Positions 20,936 to 32,783 of a stretch of 41,724 bases of DNA are shown piece by piece. The translations under genes were made by a program, and so were the position numbers. The DNA lies in the NCBI GenBank assembly GCA_900618425.1, contig UZAN01040722.1:29792-71515 (forward strand). Direction: 5' to 3'. This DNA comes from Echinostoma caproni (taxonomy: Eukaryota > Platyhelminthes > Trematoda > Plagiorchiida > Echinostomatidae). Every line of letters begins with the position of its first letter. Within the stretch, counting starts at the first letter, position 1. The notes under the pieces were generated by a model. It saw only the letters and a list, made by a program, of their open reading frames with translations. It did no database searches and was not told the origin of the DNA.

Positions 20936-20994
20936 GGTAGATTAGTGGTATACTGCCGCTTTTGTCCAAGCCCATGTTGGGATAAGGTTGATTC
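20936..20994 (+). other. tRNA-like module, possible SINE head
   Basis: GGTAGATTAGTGGTATAC resembles a tRNA D-arm with box A, and 35 bases on AGGTTGATTC resembles box B. The D-arm phrase TAGTGGTA is shared with the modules at 32762-32783 (minus strand) and 39455-39470. Confidence 0.4.
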
Positions 20995-21599
20995 AAAATA
21001 ACATCCCAGATTCATACTGACCCTCCTCTGTATTTTCTAATTTTGTCATTTGTCGATTCACTGCTCGGTTATTAATCAATTGACATGTACCCCTGAGTAA
21101 TACAATACGTCGCAGTATTAGCAATATAGTCATTTATTAGAATCCCCAACGACTGAGACATAGGAGGAGATTGACTGTATTTTCAGTGACTCAAAAATGA
21201 TTTGTTTCCGTGCTTGGCCTAAAATTAGAATTAGCAAATTCTCTCAGCTCTCTATTATTTCAACTAAAGTAATATCACTCAAGCCTTACAAATCTATCTA
21301 GCATAACGCCCTTTAGACAATTTAGAAAACGATATTCGCGAGGAGATTCCTTTTTGATAAATCGCATTAGGCGATGATTGCACAGATATCTGAGACGATG
21401 GTACCATCGAAAGAAGCATTTTCCTCAAGGCAACGTAGGTTGGTCAGTACAAGCACTACTGTGGCTTTGACCACCTGAAATATAAACGCAACCTGGTCAG
21501 ATATTTATCATACCGAGCGTGTGCAATTTGTAGTGACGATATGTTGCAGTCCGAGAGACCTTTTGTTCATGACACGCTTCGGTCAAACGGTGACACAAG

Positions 21600-22180
21600 A
21601 GTCTTCATTGATAAATATATACGAAAGTCCAACCATTCATGGCAAGAACATTTTCATAACCGTTCCCTTTAAGGGCGACGACACCTTGAAGCTTCTCAAA
21701 GGTAGTCTAAAGGGATTTACAGAACACTCCCTGCAGCTCAACCGTGTATTCACACTACCAATTGGTCCTGCATTTTCCAGCAGACAAAAGATAGGTCACC
21801 TCATCATTCTCAAACCTTCATTTTATATTTTATTCACATGCACTTGTTGTGTATGATACATTGGAGACACGATTATCAAAAGTTCTTAGTGAGCACTGCC
21901 CTTCGGTCCTCTATAAAGGAACGGTTGGATGCATTCGCATCTCGGTTCTGGAACATTTCATCGATCGCGAGCACGTTGTGATCAAATTGAATGCATTCAA
22001 AATAATTTAAACGATACCCTGGAGCTAGCTCGAAGGAATGAGAAGGCACCTTCTAACCATGACTGAGGCGATTACATTTCTCACTTTGAATCCCTAACTA
22101 TGCAATCAAAAGAAGCTTGTCCAGTCACTGTCGCTACCCTAACCCGGACTACGGACTGATTGTGGATAAAGCAAAACATC
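21600..22180 (+). mobile_element. Penelope-like element D, endonuclease remnant and 3' region
   Basis: The plus strand reads NIFITVPFKGDDTLKLLKGS (near 21648-21707), then after a linker LFTCTCCV and YIGDTIIKSS (near 21830-21890, with one stop between). Further on are EHVVIKLNAFKII (near 21970-22010) and the C-terminal block HLLTMTEAITFLTLNP with LCNQKKLVQSLSLP (near 22040-22140). FKGDD is the connector seen also in element C, CTCC..YIGDT is the GIY-YIG core, and TEAI...NP.LC.QKK.VQS is the tail seen also in element B. Several stops and frame changes show it is inactive. Pyrimidine-rich sequence from about 22140 to 22550 may be its untranslated tail. Confidence 0.8.
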
Positions 22181-23559
22181 AACCCCCCTCCCCATTCATC
22201 TCCACTCAATATCATCTAGTACAATCTTGACAGCTAATTATTTTTTAACTCCACTGTCGCTACCAGATTAAATTACACGCTAGGCATGACATATGTATAT
22301 CATACGTAGCATCATCGGTCTCTCTCGTCTTAGCTCATAACTCTCCTCAACATTTTAATCGATCCATCTCTGTAACGTTATTTCATTTGACCTTTATCCT
22401 CTCACTTTCTCTACGGCTCCAGCATTGACTACCGTTGTTAGCCTTGTCACATTGGCTTGCTCTATTTGCTCGCCTCTGTCATCGTTATTAACTAAGCTAT
22501 AATCGAATAATCAAATATCTGTGCTATGATCGCCTAATACATGTTATCACCTGATGCGAGACATGGAAAAGAAATTTCTTCGCGAACACCGTTTTCGACA
22601 TAACGCACTTTGGTTACTCATTATAATCGATGATCTGTAATTTATGGAATTTTTCGACCCTATTTAAAGGACAAATCGAACTGAGGAAAACATACTTCTT
22701 GCTTTATGAACAGTTTGGGTAACTGTCGAGTTTTCACAGAAAATTGGTTACCGTCATTAGCCAGAAACTATGACGATCTGTGGAATAGAAATTTCCCGTT
22801 ACATCCTTTTTGGGACCTTCTTCGAGTGCATTTCTAAGGATTCCCCTTTTCTGCAAAGAAGCTGTGAATGGATAAATTTGAAACTTTTCGGCAATCATTA
22901 TTTCAGGACACCCTGTATTTGGATTAGTAGTTGGACTGCATGAAGCCTCCTGGGGTTGATTTTTAACTTCAGAGCGCTAAGGTTTAATACATTGGTCACT
23001 ATGCAAACTAAACACGAAGCTCTTTTAAGGTACTGACTGCATATGTTGAAAAGTTGTTCCTCGTGACAAAAGTCAATGGTCGGTCGGATACTATCGGTGT
23101 AGTGCTATTTCAGATCAGACCACAGAATACTTTGCGATTGGTTACGGCTCGCCCCCCCCTCCCCTCATTAAATTGTTCGTTATTGGTTGGCTGCATTATC
23201 AACGTTGCAGATAATAATCGGGCTATGGTTTTATTGATCGCTATGTGCCTTGTGTTGGCCTTTTAACCCGATTCTGAGGGATTGTGGTTGGAGCATTCCA
23301 GATTAGTGGCTGGTGTTATTCCTGATCGAAGTAATCCTACCAGGAGTGTAAACATACAACAATCTGCCGACTGTGGGAATCGCGTTTTCAGTGAAATTTT
23401 TGCAGCAAGCTATTTCAGCAACAACAAGAAAGGTCTGATCCTCTAATTCAGCGGCATTCTGTGCAGCAGGTAAATCAAAGATGTCCACTGTCGAAACAAT
23501 GTTTCTGTGAATTGTGCAGTTTAATTAACAGCCTGATCACGGTGTCACTTTTGAACGGC
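22181..23559. other. No gene recognised; possible retroelement tail at the left
   Basis: The first 350 bases are C/T-rich, as in Penelope-like 3' ends. The rest, including a plus-strand frame at 23054-23266, has no recognised motif. Confidence 0.4.
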
Positions 23560-24480
23560 GATGTCACAGATAGAAGGATACTCTTCAAATTGATGGAGTC
23601 CCTATAGGTGACATCAGCCACACAGAAGTTCAACTTGAGTGAACGTCAATTCGGCGCCATAAATCATTCAGTCATGCGTACACCGCTCAAGCCTTGGAAA
23701 TACGTGCGGTAATCTCCTTTGATGCGTTACCGTCGTTGGTCAAGCAACTGCCCAAGTATGAGAAGCAGTTAGCTTCAGCCAATTGCTGACCATCTAGTTT
23801 CATCACAGGAGCAACACGTTGCCTTCCGTCGCGACTTGTCGGAAGCTGTCTTGGGCAAAAACACATGGCAGTTTGCGCAGAACTGAAGCAGTCGATTGCC
23901 ATTATCTGTTCACTGGCAGACCGCCTAGGCACGTTTCCATAGCGCCCAGTTTTCTACCCTGCAGTTTGAAATCAACTATCAGCACAAGCACATCGGGGCT
24001 TCGGCTCGATAAAAAGAGTTCGGTGGGCTTGTTGTTGAACTCGTCCTTTTTTGCGTCCGAACTGCATTTGTTCGGTGCATGTGATGAGCTAAGGAACAAA
24101 CACGTTTTGATGTTGCTTCCCTTCCGGACTCTGATTGACCCCTGGAGCTGCATTGCACAAAATTGACTGTTGACGTGGATCCAATCGATTAGTGATCCTT
24201 GGATCTGTTATTGAGCACAGTATCTACTCCACGCGGATTTTCTGAGCGAGCCTCATCGTCGCCTGAGTTGTGGTGGAAGTTTATCGAAGGCGAATCCGGC
24301 CTACTTAAGTGGCTTATAGTATCGTTATCCTGGATCCCCGTCTCTGACACGCAGCTGACATCAATTCTCAAAGAGTCCACTGCACGCGAAAGACAAGGTG
24401 GTTGACCCACCTGCATCGAAATCCCTAAATTGAACACCCCTATATTTACTGATTGTCGAGGCTTCAGAATCCACAGTATA
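23560..24480 (-). mobile_element. RTE-type retrotransposon with internal deletion: endonuclease joined to distal reverse transcriptase
   Basis: Read on the minus strand from the high coordinate: FNLGISMQVGQPPCLSRAVD, then SLRIDVSCVSETGIQD (near 24340-24440), APNKCSSDAKKDEF (near 24040-24080), and LGAMETCLGGLPVNR with NGNRLLQFCA (near 23880-23945). This is the apurinic-type endonuclease of RTE elements, with the SET glutamate kept. Almost directly afterwards comes LDGQQLAEANCFSYLGSCLT, NDGNASKEITARISKA (23690-23815) and NDLWRRIDV (near 23645), which belong to the far C-terminal side of the reverse transcriptase. The palm with its YADD motif is missing between them. Frame changes are present, so the copy is dead. 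Confidence 0.85.
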
Positions 24481-27023
24481 CTTAGTGGTAAACTACTTAC
24501 GACACTTCTTGGCAACGAGCTCTGATGAGTGGTGAGTGACAAACAAGTTGTCCGCTGGAATGCTATGTTTTCGCAGAAACGACGAAGTGAAATGGTTGGG
24601 TATAGAAGACAAATAGTTAAACAAAGTGAATGTAATTGCTTCGAATTCCAAGATCACAAATGATTAGTACAAAAACTTTATTTCCGTTTATAATCTTCGC
24701 TCCTCCATTGGCAATAACATTCCCATTCAGCCAGTATTCAAGCACGAAACAGACAAAGAAACTAGATCATAGCAAGTCACAGATGAGTGCTAATACCTAA
24801 TATTCCTAAATTAGGATAATATGATGATGCAGCAAGCTCAAGTCCCGTCAGGTAATGTGGATTATGCCATGACCACATTAAAATACAATGATCTTAGTCC
24901 CACTTTTGAAACAGACTGTATGTAAGCGCAGTCCATTTATTTGAACGGTGATGCATCCGTAAAGTTTAGAGACAGAAGTGCTGTAATTCTACGTCTCAAA
25001 ACTGATAACCCTGGGGATTTTCTGAGGTTCTTGGTTAAAGCTGAAAACAAAGGTGGTTTTACACGTAACTATCTGCAAAATATTTATATTTATTTGATCA
25101 AAAACGGCATTTCGTATCAGTAGAGTTTTTCAAAACTGAACTGGTTTGGCTGGGAAAGTTTGGAATAATTAGCCTACTTAACTACTCAGTATGGACTGCG
25201 GCGAAAATAAATGGCACTACAAGGCTCTGCGCTGATTTGCAAACAGAAACTAATCGTTATCTCGTGAAAAATCAGTAACCATTACTCATTTCACATGACT
25301 AACTTGCCTAGTCAAGCGTCGGTGAAATATTTTTTTTAAAATTGATAATTCCGATTATTACCGATAGGTCGAAGTTGAAGACAAATGCGAGGAGTGTTTG
25401 ACTGAAAAACTCACTGAGACTATACTGCTAAAACCATAAACCTTTGGTGTCCAGTGTTCTCCAGCATTTTTACAGCAAATAGATGAGCCCGAAATTGGAT
25501 TACGAAGGCGCATCTAGATGAGATTATTAGTAAATCAACAGCACGTTTAACAATTAGACAAGGTGTTGCGACGGATATCCAAAGGTTAAGGACTCCGCCC
25601 CAAGAAGCATTCTAGTAAGAAGCTTTTAGGAGTCGATCTCCGAGGTCACTGCTATAACCGATCCGATGACAATCACCGTCGTAAATCGTATGCTGGCATT
25701 CATAAATAACGGCTCACTACAGCCTCAAACTGCTATCACAATTTCGGATGAATCAAATGCGAGTTCCGTCAAACAAAGGGCGTGGATGAAACACCGAATG
25801 GCATTGGTTAGCTACAGATCAAGACGCACTCGTTGCGTTCTATCTAGGCTATCGGTTGTTGATAACAATCATCTCACAATTTATACACATAATACTACAA
25901 ACACAATCATCTCCCTGATGAGGATAATGTAATTGCTTCAGCCCCCTTTCATTATGATGTTTAGTACGTTTGGCTGTCTTCTAGTTCCCTCTACAATGGA
26001 TCGACACGAGACGACGAGGGATAAACTATTACCTTATGTGATTCTTTATTGTATAACTAGTTAACCTAAGAACTTTAGAAAAAGAAGTATTGATAAAAAT
26101 TTGAAGGTGATTGTGAACATGGGTGTATATTGCTTGATGAGACAATCGTCTTGCCACAGACCGTGCTAGAACATCTTCACAATAATTACGTCTTGTCATG
26201 TGTCGTATGAAGGCAATCGCTCAAAGTTATGCATACTGGTCATTTATGGATCAACAAATTGATCACAGGGGTAAAATTTACCACAGCCGTTCAATGGAAG
26301 CTCAGCTTCCGCTTTGGGCTGAAACCCAATTATTGCAATCTTCAATGGCTCCGTAAGCCTGTTGAACGTATATATTATCTATCTCTTGCCTACGCATATC
26401 CAAATGGGCCGAAACTATCTGATGCGTAGTATGACCGCAATCACTGCTATGAAAAACCTCAGTTGTTGTTTTTTACTCAGTTTAATGTGTCAAATCTTCG
26501 TCTCAAACAACGGTTCACTGTTTGTCTTCACAATTACTGGTGTACTGAGCGTCAAATTGCTCCTTAATGTATCCTCTGAAATCGAACGATTACTAAGGAC
26601 TAACTTGTGGTCTATGTGGACATTGTTTGTTTGAGTCGCAAGGTGAAAATAAATTGAAGCGGTCAACTAACAGTTTCCTTTTTGGTAATAAATCTACGCT
26701 AAATAAATCTACCCCAGAACAGAAGTCTCCAACTGAATTGTTTTGGCGTAGACGAGTGTGGCTAGTGCTCGATGCCCGATTCCGACAGCTAACCATATAA
26801 CTGGATCGTACTGAGGTCAAGTAGAGAACATTTTAAGCTGAAGAGCAATTTTATTTAGGTATTTTAGGTAGCGAGATGAACAGTTGCATTACGGTAGAGA
26901 TCGAAAAACGAGATGTAGCAGTTGCAAATAAATTTGGAGTGGGTGGTTTCATATGGACGATGCACACTGACTAACTCACACTTGGAAGCATGCGACAAGA
27001 ATCGACAGAACGTTCATCTGCAG
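24481..27023. other. Intronic stretch, mostly featureless
   Basis: Contains one exon-like segment at 24932-25052, listed separately. Other open frames (near 25666-25932 and 26229-26634) show no recognised motif. If the exon at 27024 is real, this belongs to the GLT1D1 intron before it. Confidence 0.4.
24932..25052 (+). other. Exon-like open segment, function unknown
   Basis: An acceptor-like AGCGCAG is followed by 40 open codons including SIYLNGDASVKFRDRSAVIL and TDNPGDFLRFLVKAENK, then a weak GTGGTT donor. The first block has a beta-strand pattern (hydrophobic alternation with NGDASVKFRDRS turns) and looks like real protein, but I cannot name a family. It begins on a codon boundary, as does the end of the segment at 20809, so the two could be joined in frame. 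It does not resemble any GLT1D1 segment I know. Confidence 0.22.
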
Positions 27024-27109
27024 ACAAAACTCTTAGATTTTTCAATGAACCCTTGTAATGACAACTCTAGTCCGACAGGTTCCACCGACAAGTTTGTTCT
27101 TTTTGATGG
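27024..27109 (+). CDS. GLT1D1: Putative GLT1D1-like exon (inter-domain linker to second domain)
   Basis: An acceptor (ATCTGCAG) is followed by 86 bases reading TKLLDFSMNPCNDNSSPTG then STDKFVLFDG, ending at a GTAACG donor. In human GLT1D1, from memory, the matching place reads NQSADNLHIFLLICG and continues into LRQVKDPLYL; here the last residues FVLFDG align with FLLICG. The exon starts on a codon boundary, as required after 20491 (or 18235), and leaves two bases of a glycine codon, so the next exon should supply one base and then an LR.VKDP-like motif. I did not find that next exon in the window. Joined to the exon at 20432-20491, the spacing from SQG to the final glycine is the same as in the human protein as I recall it. 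Confidence 0.38.
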
Positions 27110-27526
27110 GTAACGCTCACGGCGAGCTCCGATTCGACAGCTAACCACAGAATCTCATATTTCCTTGAGGGGGCAATGAGACCACGGGTAGGCAGATGCA
27201 ACAGTTGGTTTACAAAACTACGTTTTTGATATTTCCAAGTCACTCAAAGCTTCAAACAGCTTCTACCTATCAGCAATTTCCTTTAACACTGGATTAGACA
27301 ATTTATAAGGAATTACTGATATTTCAGGTCGCACTAAAATGCTTTGTCTTCCACAGTAATCATGCTTCTCTGATTAGTCACCCAAATCGGACAGGGAAAA
27401 GCTGCACCGTTCAATTGATTTTTCCATTTATCTGTGTGTCCATCTTGATGCATCTCTTCCTGTCGAACTCCGATTTCCCCCGCGGTAATTGACCGTCCGT
27501 TTTCCAATGGCATCACATCCGGTGCG

Positions 27527-27638
27527 ATGGCCATGCTTGTTATTGGACTCTTTCAACTGTTCAATGGCGATCGCCTACTGAACGTGGTGGTCATGCATCA
27601 GCCCAATTATCGTGGTGTGGTCAGTGTGATTTCGCAAT
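27527..27638 (+). other. Possible first coding exon with hydrophobic N-terminus, function unknown
   Basis: ATG at 27527 opens MAMLVIGLFQLFNG, then LLNVVVMHQPNYRGVVSVIS, reaching a strong GTAAGT donor at 27639. The start is hydrophobic, like a signal peptide or membrane anchor. The frame is also open upstream to 27449, but no AG exists there, so only an ATG start is possible. I recognise no family and no promoter element. Confidence 0.18.
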
Positions 27639-30001
27639 GTAAGTCATTCCCCTTGGCTATAAGTTGTTACTTTGTTTGTTTATCACACGATTGATAACCG
27701 TTGTGAATTCTCGCCTCGATCTGAAAAGAATTGAGATACTATATACAATCACATTAAAAGTCCATGAACAAAAAAATGTTGTATGAAAAATGTTTGTCAA
27801 TGTCGGATTCAAGTGAATCAATTGATTCCTATTCAATATTAGATTTTAGTGAATCATTATCCTTTTAAATTTCAATAATTAGCCGCAGATGCAATCGGTC
27901 AGTTCATAGTTGTACGCAAAATGCATGCGCCATTTTGCTTAGCCTTGTCTCTCCTCATTGTCCGGATGGAGTTCGAGGAATCCCAAACCGCGTTGTTTAG
28001 GTTCTCAGGAGCATGCTGACCAAACTAAAAACCAGAACTATGAAGTTTGTTGCTAAATTTTGAATGCTCTGAATCAGAACAAGTAAGCAATTTAACAAAA
28101 GTAAAACGATCCTCAACAAACAGGATAACACTGAACACCGTGAAACCTTGAAATTCAAGTCAAGTAAAGTAAAGGTTTACGCACCCGATGGGATGAATTT
28201 TCAGCATTCTTGTATATTCGCTTTCTGTTTCTACTGTATTGGTATTTCGTATCAAACTGAATAATACGTATTAGGCGATCGAAGGCTTGGACAAAAATTT
28301 CACCGATTAGTCCCTAGAAACAGGGGGACGTCTTCTTTGGTTCTTCTCCTAATATGTGCCTGAAATTTACCATACAGAAAAAATAAAAAATAAAATAAAG
28401 TTTATTAAAACAGGTCACTTGTTTATTGTGGTCCTAATTGTGCATGGAATTGCTGAAATTCGATATAATTTTTCCCTCATGGGATACCATTGTAGCTAAC
28501 AGGCTTTATGAAATTTTTAAACAGGTCCCAGTTCATTGAAACTCCAAACTGTCTTGGCCAAGGCATTCATATTGATATAAGGTACTCTCTCGCATTCAGT
28601 CGCATTCAAAAGCAGATTTCAACAGCAGTCGTATTTCTATATGCACAACTTTACTGCATGCCTTCATTGATAAATGACCTAATATTCAGCTGGTTTGTCA
28701 AGCCTGAGTTGTTAACCATATTTGCAACACCTTAAAAGGAAGTTCTATGAGTTTCTGATTCCAGCAATTCTAGACGGACTGAAGCAGCTTCCTTTACTTT
28801 AAAGCCCATTGTAACCCACATGCATAGAATTATGTTCTTAAAGGAAGTGACATGAATCCAATAGGGCTATTTTTATGGCATGTGTGAAAAAAATATGCTC
28901 GTGACCCTTTGTAAAACGAAAATGATACGAAAATAGTTTACGCCAGGATCACACACACACCTCACGATCTGGCTGCTTCGCGACGTGTGAGTGTATTTGT
29001 GCGCACCAGTCTTCACACCGGCCCAGAAGCAGTTCTGTGTGGTGCACAAAATTTCTTACCAAGTATATTGCGTCGCTACTGCTGACGTGTGAAGACCGCG
29101 AGGCACACAAGCATACGCGACGTTTCGGTGATCTATGGCGAAAATGATCCACCACAAATTCCAGTCGATATAATTGAAGGAAATAAGTTGAACTAATCAA
29201 TCGATAATCCACAAAATTGTTGGAATGACATTCATTACCAGTCACATTTTCGCCGATAACGTTTTGACCTGGAGTGTGCATGTTACAAGGTAAATTATCC
29301 ATCCACATAAATAGGCGTAATTCATTTTAAACGGAAGCAAAGAAAATTCACGTCAAAAACGTCTATTGGGAGAGATTTTTAAAAAGCGAAGTCTTATTGA
29401 TTTTTCCAACTTTATATGACACATTGATCATATGAAATTACGTTTTGCCTCAAGATAAAAATAGTCATGCACAAACCGAATTGCCAATAATGTACTGAAT
29501 ACTTGTGAAGGTTCGCATCACGAGGCAAACAGATTTTCGTATGACTGCGAGTATCGCACGTAGTTTATAGGTTTGTACTGCGTTTGCATATTTAACGTAT
29601 ACATGTATATCAGAAATACAATTGATATCAGTTTGCGATTAACGTTTTAGTTTGATTTCAGTGGATTAAAGGTCACAGTTTGATCTCAGTGATGACGTCA
29701 AAGTTGCTAACAAATAATTATGATGACGATCACCTTGCGTGATAGCTATTGCTTCAGTGCAGTTTCCAGCCGGTGTTTTTCAAACATTTACCACCAATCT
29801 ATTGTACAGTTTAGCACAGAATGCACTTTCTACCGATTATACTGGTAACAGATCTAATACTCAAGTAAAACAATCGCCGTTTATCAGTGACTTTCCGGGA
29901 AAACAGTTTTGCTCATCGATCGATCTACTTTAAACTATTACTCACTGAGATTTTTCATCGATCTCCATCTGCATACCTCAGTGTTTTCTAATGACCCAAT
30001 G

Positions 30002-30002
30002 T

Positions 30003-30033
<31 letters not shown>

Positions 30034-30048
30034 NGGGTGGGTGCAGGT
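30002..30048. repeat. Poly-T / poly-G homopolymer tract with an ambiguous base
   Basis: Eleven T are followed by more than twenty G, an N at 30034 and further G-rich sequence. The length is probably unreliable, because such tracts are hard to sequence. On the plus strand the G tract could form a G-quadruplex. Confidence 0.85.
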
Positions 30049-30548
30049 GGGGGAAGAGCTGCGAAATCAAAAAGTGAAAGTAGAAATTGCCCGTGAGTGA
30101 TTCTGCAGTGATTAGTCCCAGTAATTTGTGTTCGGTTTTCATATACTTTGTCCCCAAATGAGTTGGTATCGTTATTTAAATTTTGATAAGGCGAGTTCTT
30201 TCGGTGAGTGCCAGTTAAACGATCAGAGTTCTTAGGAAAAGTAATACACGGGATTGTGATCTTGCAGCCCAGGTGACGTAATACACTTGTGCTTGAAAGT
30301 TTGACAAACAAATAAGTTCAGTCACGAGGAGCGGACATAAAAGTCCATCATCGGTTGAAGAGGTTTGGAAAGTGGCAGAAGAGTACGTCTATTGATTTTG
30401 AATTCAGAACAGCTTGGGAACAGCAGTTATTTCTTCACTTCTGTTAGTAAATGAGCTCACTGGTAATCGGATAGAAGCAAAAGCACGTCATGCCCTCGAG
30501 GTTGTTTTGTGATGACTAAATTCCCATGGTTCCATTACGGTTGCACAG

Positions 30549-30688
30549 CCTCCAAATGTATCCATATGGCCAATAGCTGTTTATGCGGGGTTGACTACCG
30601 ATGGCATCCGTGATACGTTTTACCATATGCCCTTAAGTTTGATCAGAGCTTCTATTAAAGACTTTCTTATAGAATTTGATCTACTCAA
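30549..30688 (+). other. Exon-like open segment, alternative GLT1D1 candidate
   Basis: Acceptor TTGCACAG is followed by an open frame reading PPNVSIWPIAVYAGLTTDGI then RDTFYHMPLSL, with a weak GTATTT donor at 30689 as the best end. It starts on a codon boundary and could follow the exon at 18235 in frame (W then PP, as in human W then PH). However it lacks the expected (P/S)QG motif, and it is out of phase with the exon at 27109. It competes with the pair 20432-20491 plus 27024-27109; I prefer that pair. Confidence 0.18.
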
Positions 30689-32515
30689 GTATTTTTACTT
30701 TTTTGTCATTTATTCTGAATTGTACAAAAAAATAGTTATTTTAAACGATGTTCTAATTGTCCCACACTCAGGAAGTGCATAAAATCCTATTAACGTGTTT
30801 TATTTGAATGATTCATTGCAAATCTTGTGAGACCCTTCTTGATGATGATGACAAAAACTGCCCTTCGGATTATGATTTCCATTAATTTTGAGAATAGAAT
30901 GAGCGTATTCAATGCATCTATCCCCTTTTTCCGAACAAAATTCACAAGCATTTGCAAACGGATCACAGTTTGCTTTCTCTGTCAGAAGAGATTATGTAAC
31001 AGCAAATTCCATGATGTGAAAACCAACAATTGCCCTTCTCTCAAAAGTCGTTTTCGTGGAGCAGCTATGATGAAGCATCAAATAGACTACGGTAATAATT
31101 TTGAAATAAAATGAAAAAAACATTCTGACTTCATATTTGGCAGGTATTATGTCACTGTTTCGGTCTTGTTGACTGCTATCCCTAGTTATGTGCATTCTTC
31201 TACTCGACCAAGTACCGAACCCCGGCATAAGTAGACAATTAGCAGAAGATCGCAGTTCTCCCATTATCATCAAGCAATGAACAGCTTTGAGCACATTATT
31301 TTGAGCAAGAAAGGTGTAATAAAGCGAGTCATGGTGAGCTTACTATTATTTCACTATATCACTAGATTCAATTCAAACTGGCTGGCCAGGAAATCGTGTT
31401 TGCGTGTTACTTCGTGAACTGGTGAATTCATTGACAAATGTTTGGATTTTGATGACTGAGTTTGGTCAACTTCAGTCTATTTTCGGTCGTGTAGTTTGAA
31501 CGTAGAGTTGATATTATTTGATTTATTTCATCTGCATTTCGTGGGACGCATAAAACATTCTTAGCTATTGTTCTTCACCAGTTGGGTACAATTATTTTAC
31601 TATTAAACATGCGTCGTTTGCGTTGCTGAGACGGAGGGCTACTGTATGTCTAGTTTTGTTGTAGAAAAATAAAATTCTCAGTCATCAAAAAACATTTTGC
31701 TCCAGAAGAACTATACTGAAACTAGGCCATACTGAACAATTTACGGAAATTTTTCATCTTCGTTGTCAAAGGATGAGCAGCTATGTTGCGTCACAACATA
31801 TTTGTTTCAAATTCAAAAGGAAGAACACTATATTTTTTGTAATGTATTGGTTTCAACAGAAGTATTATTCATATATCAAGCAACTAATTGGGGAATGAAC
31901 TATATTTTGCAACTCTAATTCCTTCAGTAGATTTATCTTAAAACCATGCTGACTTTACTAGTTTATATTAGATTATTTTCAGTTCATTTGATAAAACAGA
32001 CTATTTCTCTATAATCGACTGGAAAATGGTCTGTTTATTTCGAATCGATCGTGATTAAATTTGCCTTATTGGCGTATCTATTTGATGTGCTATCTTTATG
32101 CAATTTTCATGCAACACTAAAACACCCGGTAAGCGAAATATCCTTAAAATCGTCAGACATTTTCAAAGAATGTGTTTGCAATTCTATGAACTGTTTCCTT
32201 TCTAGCATCATCTATACCGATGGCATGGAACGCTGATATTAAATTATTAAATTGGGTGTGGCTAAACGCAGTCCATTTTAGTCCTTTTGCTCAAAACCCA
32301 TTGATCTTTGGAACACGTTTAGGGATGACAGGTAAACTCTGATTTTTTCATTTCAACTACAGTGGAAGCCAATTTTGCACATTTGAGGATGTCACTGTTA
32401 AACAATAACAATTAATTTATGTTTACCAGCATGAATTTTAAACTGCGGTTTATCAAACCCTGTCCTACTTGTGTTTATTCAAGAATACATGAAGAATGCC
32501 TGAATTTGAGTGAAA

Positions 32516-32538
32516 GTATATACATACACACATATATA
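32516..32538. repeat. Mixed TA / CA microsatellite
   Basis: Alternating TA and CA units with small interruptions. Confidence 0.7.
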
Positions 32539-32724
32539 AGCTTACATAAGTTATACAAATAAAAAATACAAATATATCGACTTAAGTCAAAGTTCTGATC
32601 AATTCTGAATTATAAGGGACTGATGTGTGTGAACCAAGTTAGCTACAGCTGGTGCTGTTAGTCTGATGCCACAAAACGACAGACTGTTTCGATCAATCTA
32701 ATTTTCTTCGATGTTTGCAGTACC

Positions 32725-32783
32725 GGAATCCTAAACCGATGTTTCCGATGTTTATGACTGTGGCTATTATACCACTACGAGCC
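32725..32783 (-). other. tRNA-like module, possible SINE head
   Basis: On the minus strand GGCTCGTAGTGGTATAATAG (within 32783-32762) resembles a D-arm with box A, and GGTTTAGGATTCC (32737-32725) resembles box B with an insertion. Spacing fits a tRNA-like head. Confidence 0.4.

Larger units (their letters stand above)
27110..30548. other. No gene recognised
   Basis: Holds one possible first-exon-like frame at 27527-27638 and a homopolymer tract at 30002-30048, both listed. The remainder is AT-rich without recognised motifs. Confidence 0.4.

Noticed and set aside
24521..24545. CTGATGAGTGGTGAGTGACAAA as a hammerhead core
   Set aside because: It has ACAAAC instead of GAAA and no stem I partner.
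27334..27534. Minus-strand open frame with ATG
   Set aside because: No motif, no splice signals; it overlaps a more exon-like plus-strand frame.
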